From an uncultured Clostridia bacterium (GTDB lineage: Bacteria > Bacillota > Clostridia > UBA1381), in NCBI GenBank assembly GCA_944390495.1, contig CALXQE010000063.1:1-56233 (forward strand): DNA of 56,233 nucleotides. The letters are read 5' to 3'. Numbering within the stretch: the stretch's first letter is position 1; each line of letters begins with the position of its first letter. Below, in pieces: positions 16,281 through 24,625 of this stretch. The notes beneath the pieces are model-generated. The model was not told the origin of the DNA. It saw nothing but the letters and a program-made list of their open reading frames with translations, and did no database searches. A program made the position numbers and the translations under genes.

Positions 16281-17612
16281 TTACTTTTTTTCTACAATAA
16301 TTGTTGGAAGTGACATTTCACTATATTGTGTTGAAATAATACTGTTTTTGGCAATTCTTGAATATAATCCTGCCATTTCGCCGTTATACATATAAATACC
16401 GGTTATGTTGCTGTATTTTTTATATTTTGCATTTTCATCATGGGTAATATCAATGTTAATTGTTTCGTATGGTGTGCAGTATTCCTGTAATAAATAGTGA
16501 TTATCAATATTTTCAGAAACTACCTTTTCCCAAGCTTCATCATCCATCCCCTCAACTCCGGCATATACACCCTTTGACGCATACCAATCTTCAGGTTTTA
16601 TAACCCATTTTTCCTTTGTATGAAGCACGTTATATTTTTCTACTGTATCCTTTGTAAGGGAAACGGTATATGGTATGTGTTCCTTTATATACTGTCTTTC
16701 TTCTTCTGTTAAAAATGCAGATGTCTGCTTATCGTGAAGAACCTTAAAAACAATTTTGTTATGTATTACCTGTGTTTTAAAATCTCCGATAAGGCATACG
16801 TTATTGTCCTCAGCTGCTTTTATAAATGGGAGTACCTTATCGTAATTACGCATTATGTCACACGTAACGGCACGTCTGTAAACAGCGTTAATTTGTCTGC
16901 CTGATGGAGAAATTAATTTGTTATTTTCGTATTTTAATTCTGTTATTTCGCAAATTTCACATTCATAGCCTGCATCTTCAAAAGCTTTTTTAAATGCTTC
17001 AAATTCACGGCTTATATCGTTATTGAAAAAATCTACTATTGCCACATACGGTTTTTCAACTGCTTTGTCGTATGTTTTGTAAATTTCGGTAAAAGCTCTT
17101 ACCCAAGAGCCGAAAAGTTCAAAGGTACGTACATTATACTCTTTTATAAATTCATTATATGAACTTGTCAGTTTTATTGCCTGGTTCATTTCCTTGTCCT
17201 CGTTCATGGCACTTGAACCGTCTGCGTTAAACTCACAGAATTTAAAAGAAAAATCATCTTCATTAAAGAATATATCTATTCTTGCAATAGGCAGAGCACA
17301 TTCATAGTGATTAGGACGAAGAATAAGCTTTTCAAGCCTTTCTTCAAATCCGAAAAGTTTTCTGTACTCGCTGTTTGTTTGATATTCGTGAATAACTTTT
17401 TCCAAAATTTTATACATTGTTTTGGCAGATTTTCTTATGTAATCAACCATTTTTTCTGTAAACATTTTTGGCATATACAATGTATGCACATAATATCCAT
17501 GATAACGTGCGGTTTTAGTTTTTATATACTCTTGTTGTATTTTTGCAGTTTTTTTGCTTTCTTCAAAATTGTTGTCTGTAAGTAGTTTATAGTATTCCTC
17601 TGCCTTCTGCAA
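16281..17612 (-). CDS. ATP-grasp ligase of the glutathionylspermidine synthase family
   Basis: A 443-residue ATP-dependent carboxylate-amine/thiol ligase. Family signs are FCEFNADGSSAMNEDKEMNQ (residues about 133-152), the nucleotide-binding lysines in NKIVFKVL and KWVIKPEDWYASKG, and the late YLLQEYC. The amidase domain of Escherichia coli GspS is absent. It overlaps the upstream glutamate-cysteine ligase by 26 bases. The pair would form gamma-Glu-Cys and then extend it with an amino acid or amine. Glutathione is the simplest product, but the acceptor cannot be read from sequence. Last gene of a three-gene minus-strand operon, ending at a shared terminator. Confidence 0.82.
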   Translation of the reverse strand: MQKAEEYYKLLTDNNFEESKKTAKIQQEYIKTKTARYHGYYVHTLYMPKMFTEKMVDYIRKSAKTMYKILEKVIHEYQTNSEYRKLFGFEERLEKLILRPNHYECALPIARIDIFFNEDDFSFKFCEFNADGSSAMNEDKEMNQAIKLTSSYNEFIKEYNVRTFELFGSWVRAFTEIYKTYDKAVEKPYVAIVDFFNNDISREFEAFKKAFEDAGYECEICEITELKYENNKLISPSGRQINAVYRRAVTCDIMRNYDKVLPFIKAAEDNNVCLIGDFKTQVIHNKIVFKVLHDKQTSAFLTEEERQYIKEHIPYTVSLTKDTVEKYNVLHTKEKWVIKPEDWYASKGVYAGVEGMDDEAWEKVVSENIDNHYLLQEYCTPYETINIDITHDENAKYKKYSNITGIYMYNGEMAGLYSRIAKNSIISTQYSEMSLPTIIVEKK

Positions 17613-18804
17613 AGCTGATCGTCTCCTTTAATGTTTTTTTACCGTAAATTATTTCTTTTAGCACCGACAAATATGTTCTGTCTTTTTCGGAAAGGTTATT
17701 ATAAGATGTTTCATATATAAGTTCAGCGGCTTTGTACGCTTTTATACCGTAAACATCTCCGTAAAATCCGTGAAGAATAATTTGCTTTTTAGCGTCTTCT
17801 ATTTGCTCAGTACTGATATTATTAAATATTTGGTTACTATTTTTAAACAGTCCCTTTATAAGTGCGGAGTACGCAAGTACATATTTAATCGGCATACTGT
17901 CTGCGGGACGTATTTCAAGATACTGTTTAAGGCGTACATCAGGAAAGAACATTGATAGTAAATGTTCAATTTCAGGTTCCGTAAGAATTGTATCATTGTA
18001 TATATCACATATTTTTTTACTGCCTGTAAATGAAAAATCATTGTTTTCCGATATAAGAATAGCAGGTGAATTGTAAATATATTCTGCGTATTCTTCAAAG
18101 AAATTGCAGTCTACAATTCCGCAGCGTTCATTGTCAACATTATTCCATATATATGAACGTAAAGTATTTGCGATGAATGGCTTTCCCTCGAAAATAGGTG
18201 AGTTATCACAGATAAGTGCTAAAATCGGACTTAATATATTTGCATATTTTAATTTCTTTATGCAGTCATCTTCGTTTGTAAAGTCGATTGAAACTTGAGT
18301 TGATGCAGTTCCACGCATCATGTTTTTACCGCATATTCCGGTGGATTTAAAGTACATATCCATAAACTCATAACGTTTTTTTGGTATAAGACTTATTTGC
18401 TCTGCCTTTTGCGTAGGCAAGTATCCGGTGCATACTAACCTGTAACCCTTTTCCTCAAGAACAGGATTAACAATGGAAAGAAAGTTATTATAAATACCTT
18501 CGATTTTAGCAAGGTCACTTGAGGGCATAATGCTTATTTCTATTTGTGCACCCGGTTCAAGTGTTATGTGATAATCATCGCAGGAAAGACCGATAAGAAA
18601 ACCTTCGCTGTAAATATGTTTGTTAAAATGCGGTGCAATTTTTTCCATTATGTATTCAACGCCGTTTCTGTATGGCATACATTCACCGTTTTTATTGCAT
18701 ACAAAATGCTCTATTTCAACTCCGACTGCACCTTGATTTGTATCTTTACAGCCCTTTTTTAAATATTCTGTTATACTATGTATGTTCTGTTTGTATATAT
18801 TCAT
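17587..18804 (-). CDS. Glutamate-cysteine ligase family protein (GCS2)
   Basis: Predicted to join glutamate and cysteine through the gamma-carboxyl using ATP, the first step of glutathione-like thiol synthesis. The 405-residue protein shows GAVGVEIEHFVCN near residue 26, the substrate-loop TLEPGAQIEISIMPSSDL near residue 85, and MMRGTASTQVSIDF near residue 166, all hallmarks of GCS2/EgtA-type ligases. It could instead use another amine acceptor, since EgtA and YbdK-like relatives vary. Translational overlap with the ATP-grasp gene strongly suggests a shared pathway. The ATG is 10 bases after the ABM gene. Confidence 0.85.
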   Translation of the reverse strand: MNIYKQNIHSITEYLKKGCKDTNQGAVGVEIEHFVCNKNGECMPYRNGVEYIMEKIAPHFNKHIYSEGFLIGLSCDDYHITLEPGAQIEISIMPSSDLAKIEGIYNNFLSIVNPVLEEKGYRLVCTGYLPTQKAEQISLIPKKRYEFMDMYFKSTGICGKNMMRGTASTQVSIDFTNEDDCIKKLKYANILSPILALICDNSPIFEGKPFIANTLRSYIWNNVDNERCGIVDCNFFEEYAEYIYNSPAILISENNDFSFTGSKKICDIYNDTILTEPEIEHLLSMFFPDVRLKQYLEIRPADSMPIKYVLAYSALIKGLFKNSNQIFNNISTEQIEDAKKQIILHGFYGDVYGIKAYKAAELIYETSYNNLSEKDRTYLSVLKEIIYGKKTLKETISFAEGRGIL

Positions 18805-18814
18805 AAAAACTCCG

Positions 18815-19114
18815 TCAGCAGAATACAGTTGGTACTTTAGTAAGCTGTTCTATCTGCACATCTCCATTAGTAATAGGTGTTATATTATCAATGAATTTTT
18901 TAAAATGAGGTGCGTTGTTATGTTGTTCTATTGCTGTATCATTTAGCCATTCCTCAACAAATGTAAACTTTGATGTATCGTTTCTGCTTTGATATATTTT
19001 ATATGCAATATTTCCTTTTTCTTTGCGTGTATCACGTACTACATCTACGGCACATTTTTTAAATTCATCAACGTGTCCGGGAAGTACGTCAAATTTTGCT
19101 ATTATAGTAATCAT
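18815..19114 (-). CDS. Antibiotic biosynthesis monooxygenase (ABM) domain protein
   Basis: A 99-residue ferredoxin-like alpha-beta barrel protein of the YgiN group, starting MITIIAKFDVLPGHVDEF and containing FVEEWLNDTAIEQHNNAPHF. Relatives oxidise quinols or remodel small aromatic and heme-type substrates without cofactors; many have no known substrate. First gene of the operon with the glutamate-cysteine ligase and ATP-grasp ligase, suggesting a stress or thiol-redox role. GGAGCTG precedes the ATG. Confidence 0.82.
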   Translation of the reverse strand: MITIIAKFDVLPGHVDEFKKCAVDVVRDTRKEKGNIAYKIYQSRNDTSKFTFVEEWLNDTAIEQHNNAPHFKKFIDNITPITNGDVQIEQLTKVPTVFC

Positions 19115-19202
19115 AATAAATTCAGCTCCTTAAAATAAATCTTCTTAATTATACCATATTTATAGAGATTTTACAAGTAATTTTGCAGTGAATTGTAATA
19201 GC

Positions 19203-19231
19203 TTGACGAGTGTTTTTTTAAGTGATATAAT
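19203..19231 (+). promoter_or_regulatory. Promoter of the ynbB-type gene operon
   Basis: TTGACG (19203-19208), a 17-base spacer and TATAAT (19226-19231). The ribosome binding site AGAGAGGA lies near 19253. Confidence 0.85.
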
Positions 19232-19272
19232 AACAAAGTTAATAACAAAGCACAGAGAGGATATATTTACCG

Positions 19273-20553
19273 ATGGATAAGAATAAATTTATAACGGATA
19301 ATTTCGGAATATCGAAAGAAGCGGCCCGATTAATTAACGAGGCGGAAGCTGATGTTAAGGAGCAGTTTAAGTATATAGAAGATATATGTGAAATAAATCA
19401 GCTTAAAGTTATGAAGGCTTTTGCAGACAACAGAGTTTCAGACAGTCACTTTGTTGCAACTACCGGTTATGGATATGATGATTTGGGACGTGACACACTT
19501 GACAGAGTTTATGCAGATATAATGAACGCAGAAGATGCACTTGTACGTCACAACTTTATATCAGGCACTCATACTATTTCAACGGCACTGTTTGCCGTGT
19601 TAAGACCGGGAGATACGTTAGCATCAATTACAGGTAAGCCTTATGATACGCTTGAAGAGGTAATAGGAATACAGGGCGAAGAAGGAAACGGTTCGTTAAA
19701 GGATTTCGATGTTGACTATGTTCAAATAGATCTTAAAGATGACGGTATGCCCGATACAGAAGAAATCAAAAAATTACTTACATCAAGAAAGATAAAAGCG
19801 GTAGCAATACAGCGTTCAAAGGGATACGGCTGGAGACCGACATACAGCTCAAAGGAAATAGGAGAGCTTATATCTTTTGTAAAGGAAATATCACCTGAAA
19901 CTATTTGTATAGTAGATAACTGTTACGGTGAATTTGTAGAGACAGAAGAGCCAACGGAGTACGGAGCAGACCTTATAGCAGGTTCACTTATAAAAAATCC
20001 AGGCGGCGGACTTGCACCCACAGGCGGATATATTGCCGGTAAGGCTAAATATGTGGAGCTTTGTGCATACAGACTTACATCTGTCGGTATAGGTAAAGAG
20101 GCAGGAGCATCTCTTGGTTTTAACAGACAGATGTATCAAGGGCTGTTTTTAGCACCTCATACAGTTTCACAGGCACTTAAAGCAGCTGTACTTTGCAGCC
20201 GTGTGTTTGAGAAATTGGGATTTGAGGTAGATCCAAAACCGAACGAAATACGTCACGATATTATACAGTCAATAAAATTCGGCGATGCTCAAAAGGTGAT
20301 AGAATTTTGTCGAGGAATACAAAAGGGAGCACCTGTTGACAGCTTTGTAACTCCGGAGCCTTGGGATATGCCAGGTTACAGTGATCAGGTTATAATGGCA
20401 GCCGGTGCGTTTGTACAGGGTGCGTCTATTGAGCTATCTGCTGATGCACCGATTAAACCTCCATATATAGCGTATATGCAGGGTGGACTTACTTATGAAA
20501 GTGCAAAGCTTGGAATAATGGTTGCAGCTGATAAAATGCTGAGAAAGGGATAA
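19273..20553 (+). CDS. YnbB/methionine gamma-lyase family PLP protein
   Basis: A 426-residue fold-type I PLP enzyme, often annotated as aluminium resistance protein or methionine gamma-lyase-like. Landmarks: ATTGYGYDDLGRDTLDRVYA, the glycine-rich SGTHTISTALFAVLRPGD, the aspartate-bearing CIVDNCYGEF, and the likely PLP lysine in AGSLIKNPGGGLAP. In Bacillus the homologue ynbB lies near glnR; the true substrate is not established. It begins a short operon with the CpXC and RluA-type genes. Confidence 0.9.
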   Translation: MDKNKFITDNFGISKEAARLINEAEADVKEQFKYIEDICEINQLKVMKAFADNRVSDSHFVATTGYGYDDLGRDTLDRVYADIMNAEDALVRHNFISGTHTISTALFAVLRPGDTLASITGKPYDTLEEVIGIQGEEGNGSLKDFDVDYVQIDLKDDGMPDTEEIKKLLTSRKIKAVAIQRSKGYGWRPTYSSKEIGELISFVKEISPETICIVDNCYGEFVETEEPTEYGADLIAGSLIKNPGGGLAPTGGYIAGKAKYVELCAYRLTSVGIGKEAGASLGFNRQMYQGLFLAPHTVSQALKAAVLCSRVFEKLGFEVDPKPNEIRHDIIQSIKFGDAQKVIEFCRGIQKGAPVDSFVTPEPWDMPGYSDQVIMAAGAFVQGASIELSADAPIKPPYIAYMQGGLTYESAKLGIMVAADKMLRKG

Positions 20554-20557
20554 TAAA

Positions 20558-21223
20558 ATGAGCCTTAATTTAAAGCAGAATGTGAAGTGTCCAAAGTGCG
20601 GACAAATGAGCGAAGTGACTGTATGGAATTCAATTACAGTAAGTGACAGCGTGGATTTAAAACAGGACTTGTTATCAGGTAAAATAAATATGTTCCGCTG
20701 CCCGTCATGCTATTACAGTGCCCTAATGCCGACACCGATGTTATATCATGATGAAAATAAAAAACTTATGATTTCATTTTCACCTTGTAATGATGAAGTT
20801 TTAAAACATCAGCTTTTTGACAATGTACAAAAGTCATCAAAGGAATCAGGTGAACTTGAAAAACTTGAGGGTTATAACTTGCGTTTTGTTGCTGATTATA
20901 ACGAACTGCTTGAAAAAATACTGATTTTTGATAACGGAATGAATGACAAGACCATTGAAGTTTTAAAGCTTATGATTTTGTCGCAGGATATAGAAAAGGC
21001 TGAGAGAAGAACATGTCGTTTTGGAAAAATAGAAAATAATGTGCTTGAATTTATGATTTACGATACAATCGAAAATCAAACATATACTTCACAGGTACCG
21101 AAGGAAACTTACGACACCATTGATTTACAGCTAAAACAATCAGGTGTAAAGCCGTATAGTTTTGGCTGGGAAATGGTAGACCCGTCATACGCAACAAGAC
21201 TTTTGAATGGATTTAACAACTGA
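20558..21223 (+). CDS. CpXC domain protein
   Basis: A 221-residue protein with two Cys pairs, VKCPKCGQ (about residue 10) and FRCPSCYY (about residue 47), forming the CpXC zinc-ribbon-like domain. The remainder is an alpha-beta region of unknown role. It starts four bases after the PLP enzyme gene and its stop codon overlaps the start of the next gene by one base. No catalytic residues are recognisable. Confidence 0.85.
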   Translation: MSLNLKQNVKCPKCGQMSEVTVWNSITVSDSVDLKQDLLSGKINMFRCPSCYYSALMPTPMLYHDENKKLMISFSPCNDEVLKHQLFDNVQKSSKESGELEKLEGYNLRFVADYNELLEKILIFDNGMNDKTIEVLKLMILSQDIEKAERRTCRFGKIENNVLEFMIYDTIENQTYTSQVPKETYDTIDLQLKQSGVKPYSFGWEMVDPSYATRLLNGFNN

Positions 21224-22116
21224 TGGACAGAGTATTTGAATATAAAGTAGCAGATGATTTTAACGGTGTTGATATAAAAACCGTACTAAAACAGCATTAT
21301 AAAATGTCCACCTGTCTTATAAAAGAACTTAAAAAGTATGACGAAGGAATATATTTAAACGGTGAACATAGAAGAGTAGTTGACACAGTAAAAAGCGGAG
21401 ATATACTTAAAATAACACTGCGTGATACAGGTTCTGAAAATATAATCGCAAAGGACGTACCTTTTAAAATAGTATATGAAGACGAGGATATTTTAATTGT
21501 TAATAAGCCGCCTCATATACCGACTCACCCGTCAATGGGGAATTATGAAAATTCACTGGCAAACGGTGTTATGTACCATTACAGAAAAAGGGGAGAAGAG
21601 AGGACGTTCAGGGCGGTAAACAGACTTGATAAAGACACTTCGGGGCTTATGGCGGTAGCAAAGAATGCCTATGTACATGCAAGAATGAGTGAGCAGATAC
21701 AGAATAAGACACTTAGAAGAAAGTATAAGTGTATAGTATGCGGTGATATAGAAAATGACGGAACAGTTGATGCACCGATAAAGCGTGCAGACGGTTCGGT
21801 GATTAACAGAGTTGTTTCCGCTGACGGACAAAGAGCAGTAACTCATTATCGTGTTGTAAAAAGATATGGTAATTACACATTGCTTGAAATGGAACTTGAA
21901 ACGGGACGCACACATCAAATACGTGTTCACATGGCATATATAGGTCACCCACTGGCAGGTGACTGGCTTTATGGAGTTGAAGATAAGGAACTGGTAAAAA
22001 GGCAGATGCTTCATTCTTGCTACATTGAATTTGTACATCCTGTTACAAATAAAAAAATGATTTTTAGTGATGATTTGGCAGAGGATATGAGTAATTTTAT
22101 CGAAAAAGTTTCGTAA
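21223..22116 (+). CDS. RluA-family pseudouridine synthase
   Basis: Converts uridine to pseudouridine in rRNA or tRNA. A degenerate S4-like N-terminus is followed by the catalytic motif RAVNRLDKDTSGLMAVAKN (Asp near residue 138). Later come RRKYKCIVCG and METGRTHQIRVH-type sequence (ETGRTHQIRVHMAYIGHPL). The length of 297 residues fits RluD/RluC-type enzymes. Which uridine is modified is not predictable. Last gene before the nfnAB promoter. Confidence 0.92.
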   Translation: MDRVFEYKVADDFNGVDIKTVLKQHYKMSTCLIKELKKYDEGIYLNGEHRRVVDTVKSGDILKITLRDTGSENIIAKDVPFKIVYEDEDILIVNKPPHIPTHPSMGNYENSLANGVMYHYRKRGEERTFRAVNRLDKDTSGLMAVAKNAYVHARMSEQIQNKTLRRKYKCIVCGDIENDGTVDAPIKRADGSVINRVVSADGQRAVTHYRVVKRYGNYTLLEMELETGRTHQIRVHMAYIGHPLAGDWLYGVEDKELVKRQMLHSCYIEFVHPVTNKKMIFSDDLAEDMSNFIEKVS

Positions 22117-22121
22117 AAATA

Positions 22122-22150
22122 TTGAAAAAAATCTAAAATTATGTTATTAT
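22122..22150 (+). promoter_or_regulatory. Promoter of nfnAB
   Basis: TTGAAA (22122-22127), a 17-base spacer and TATTAT (22145-22150), 54 bases before the nfnA start. AGAGGTGAT precedes the ATG. Confidence 0.75.
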
Positions 22151-22204
22151 AACAATTAGCGTGAATTACTTAATGATTATGAATAAAATTTAAGAGGTGA
22201 TATA

Positions 22205-23059
22205 ATGGCTTACAAAATTGTTAAAAAGAATGTGCTTAATCCACAAATCTTTTTAATGGAAATTGAAGCTCCGCTTGTTGCGAAAAAGGCAGAACCGGGT
22301 CAGTTCATTATTTTAAGAATTGATGAATACGGTGAAAGAGTACCTTTTACAATTGCGGATTTTGACAGAGAAAAGGGAACAGTTACAATTATCGTTCAGA
22401 TTGTAGGAAAGACTACTAAGGATCTTTCACAACTTGAAGAGGGAGAAGAGCTTTTAGACTTTGCAGGTCCTTTGGGTCAGCCGACTCCACTTGAGGGTAT
22501 TAAAAAGGTTGCAGTTATAGGCGGTGGTCTTGGTACAGCTATTGCTTATCCGCAGGCTAAAAAACTTCACAGCCTTGGTGCTGATGTAACTGTAATAACA
22601 GGTTTTAGAAATAAAGACCTTATTATTCTTGAAGACGAACTTAAAAAGGTTTCAAATAAGCTTATTGTTGCTACTGATGACGGTTCAAACGGTAATCAGG
22701 GATTTGTAACAGATATGCTTCAAAAGGAAATTGATAACGGCGAAAAGTTTGATGAAGTAATTGCAATCGGACCGCTTGTTATGATGAAATTTGTATGTAA
22801 GGTAACAGAAAAGTATAATATACCTACAACTGTTTCAATGAATCCTGTTATGATTGACGGTACAGGAATGTGCGGTGGATGTCGTATAATCGTAGGCGGA
22901 GAAACAAAGTTTGCCTGCGTTGACGGTCCAGACTTTGACGGTCACAAGGTTGATTGGGACAGTGCTATGAAACGTGGCAGAATGTTTAAGGACTATGAAG
23001 CAAAATCATGTGAAGAAGGTCACTGCAGAATTGGCAGAACCAATCACTGTGAAGATTGA
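22205..23059 (+). CDS. nfnA: NfnA-type ferredoxin:NADP oxidoreductase small subunit
   Basis: FAD/NAD-binding subunit of the electron-bifurcating transhydrogenase that couples NADPH, NAD and ferredoxin. The N-terminal FAD domain has EPGQFIILRIDEYGERVPFT. The nucleotide-binding loop IGGGLGTAIAYP is near residue 105. The C-terminus holds the [2Fe-2S] cysteines (MCGGCRIIVGG, FACVDGP). The length of 284 residues matches NfnA and the related dihydroorotate-dehydrogenase electron-transfer subunits. It lies 19 bases before the GltA-like NfnB gene, which is decisive for this reading. Codon bias suggests good expression. Confidence 0.9.
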   Translation: MAYKIVKKNVLNPQIFLMEIEAPLVAKKAEPGQFIILRIDEYGERVPFTIADFDREKGTVTIIVQIVGKTTKDLSQLEEGEELLDFAGPLGQPTPLEGIKKVAVIGGGLGTAIAYPQAKKLHSLGADVTVITGFRNKDLIILEDELKKVSNKLIVATDDGSNGNQGFVTDMLQKEIDNGEKFDEVIAIGPLVMMKFVCKVTEKYNIPTTVSMNPVMIDGTGMCGGCRIIVGGETKFACVDGPDFDGHKVDWDSAMKRGRMFKDYEAKSCEEGHCRIGRTNHCED

Positions 23060-23078
23060 TTAAGGGAGGATTTTTAGT

Positions 23079-24476
23079 ATGCCTAACATGAGATTGGACA
23101 AAAATCCGATGCCGGAGCAATGTCCTAATGTAAGAAATAAGAATTTCCTTGAGGTAACAACAGGTTATACAGAGGAAATGGCAATAGATGAGGCTAAAAG
23201 ATGTCTTAACTGTAAGCATAAGCCTTGTATGCAGGGTTGTCCTGTAAGTGTAAAGATACCTGAATTTATCGCATTTATCGCAGAGGGTGAGTTTGAAAAG
23301 GCTTACCAAAAGATTAAAGAAACTAATGCACTTCCTGCTGTATGCGGAAGAGTATGTCCACAGGAAAAACAGTGTGAGTCAAAGTGTGTAAGAGGTATCA
23401 AAGGCGAAAGCGTAGGTATTGGTCGTCTTGAAAGATTTGTTGCCGACTGGCACATGGCAAATGTAGAAGAGAAGATTGAAAAGCCTGAGCAAAACGGTAA
23501 AAAGGTTGCTGTTGTAGGTTCAGGTCCGTCAGGACTTACTGTTGCAGGAGACCTTGCAAAGAGAGGTTATGCTGTAACTGTTTACGAAGCTTTCCATACA
23601 GCCGGCGGTGTTTTGATGTACGGTATTCCTGAATTCAGACTTCCTAAGGATATTGTTCAAAAGGAAATCTCAAACTTAAAGGATATGGGTGTTGACATCG
23701 AAACAAATGTAATTATCGGTAAGACACTTACAGTTGATGAACTTATTGACGATATGGGCTTTGATGCTGTATATATCGGTTCAGGTGCAGGTCTTCCTCA
23801 TTTCATGGGTATTGAGGGTGAAAGCCTTAACGGTGTTTACAGTGCAAACGAATTCTTAACAAGAATTAACCTTATGAAGGGTTACAAATTCCCTGAATAT
23901 GATACACCTGTATATGTAGGTAAAAATGTTGCTGTACTTGGCGGCGGTAACGTTGCAATGGACGCTGCAAGATCTGCAAAACGTCTTGGTGCTGAAAATG
24001 TATACATAGTTTACAGACGTGGTAAGGAAGAACTTCCTGCAAGAGCTGAAGAAGTATTCCACGCTGAAGAAGAGGGTATTGTATTCAAACTTTTACAGAA
24101 CCCAACAAAGATTCTTGGTAATGAAGATGGCTGGGTAACAGGTATGGAAGTTATCAAGATGGAACTTGGTGAACCTGACGAAAGCGGAAGAAGACGTCCT
24201 GTTCCTATTGAAGGCAGTGAAGAAGTGCTTGATATAGATACAGTAGTTGTAGCTATCGGTCAAACACCTAACCCTCTTATCAGACAGACTACAAGAGGTC
24301 TTGAAACAAATAAGAGAGGCTGTATAATAGCTGACGAGGAAACAGGTAAGACAACAAAGGATCACGTATATGCAGGCGGTGACGTTGTTACTGGTGCAGC
24401 AACTGTTATTCTTGCAATGGGTGCAGGTAAAGCTGCTGCTGAGGCCATTGATAAAGAGCTTAGCGGTAATAACTAA
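23079..24476 (+). CDS. nfnB: NfnB-type large subunit (GltA-like NADPH:ferredoxin oxidoreductase)
   Basis: A 465-residue flavoprotein with two N-terminal [4Fe-4S] cysteine sets (CLNCKHKPCMQGCP and CGRVCPQEKQCESKC). It has an FAD-binding GSGPSGLTVAGDLAKRGY at about residue 147 and an NADPH-binding GGGNVAMDAARSAKRLG at about residue 288. This is the GltA/NfnB layout. Without a GltB large glutamate-synthase gene nearby, and with NfnA directly upstream, electron bifurcation is more likely than glutamate synthesis. Ends before a strong terminator. Confidence 0.92.
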   Translation: MPNMRLDKNPMPEQCPNVRNKNFLEVTTGYTEEMAIDEAKRCLNCKHKPCMQGCPVSVKIPEFIAFIAEGEFEKAYQKIKETNALPAVCGRVCPQEKQCESKCVRGIKGESVGIGRLERFVADWHMANVEEKIEKPEQNGKKVAVVGSGPSGLTVAGDLAKRGYAVTVYEAFHTAGGVLMYGIPEFRLPKDIVQKEISNLKDMGVDIETNVIIGKTLTVDELIDDMGFDAVYIGSGAGLPHFMGIEGESLNGVYSANEFLTRINLMKGYKFPEYDTPVYVGKNVAVLGGGNVAMDAARSAKRLGAENVYIVYRRGKEELPARAEEVFHAEEEGIVFKLLQNPTKILGNEDGWVTGMEVIKMELGEPDESGRRRPVPIEGSEEVLDIDTVVVAIGQTPNPLIRQTTRGLETNKRGCIIADEETGKTTKDHVYAGGDVVTGAATVILAMGAGKAAAEAIDKELSGNN

Positions 24477-24497
24477 TTTTACATATCATTAAAATTA

Positions 24498-24535
24498 ATC
24501 TCCCATTGGTAGTTATACCGGTGGGAGATGTTTTT
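24498..24535 (+). terminator. Terminator after nfnAB
   Basis: A 13-bp stem, 24498-24510 with 24517-24529, contains two G-U pairs and is followed by a five-T run at 24531-24535. Confidence 0.88.
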
Positions 24536-24625
24536 ATGTAGAGTAATGAAACTATCACTTTGGAACTTTATGGACATAAAATCAGTCTAAATATATATAA
24601 TGTAAATATAAAGGAGGATAAGTGT

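Noticed and set aside
24571-24601. Promoter for the SLH gene (TGGACA with TATAAT)
   Set aside because: The spacer is 19 bases and the -35 is weak. The TATAAT at 24596-24601 may be real, but the pair is not good enough to list.
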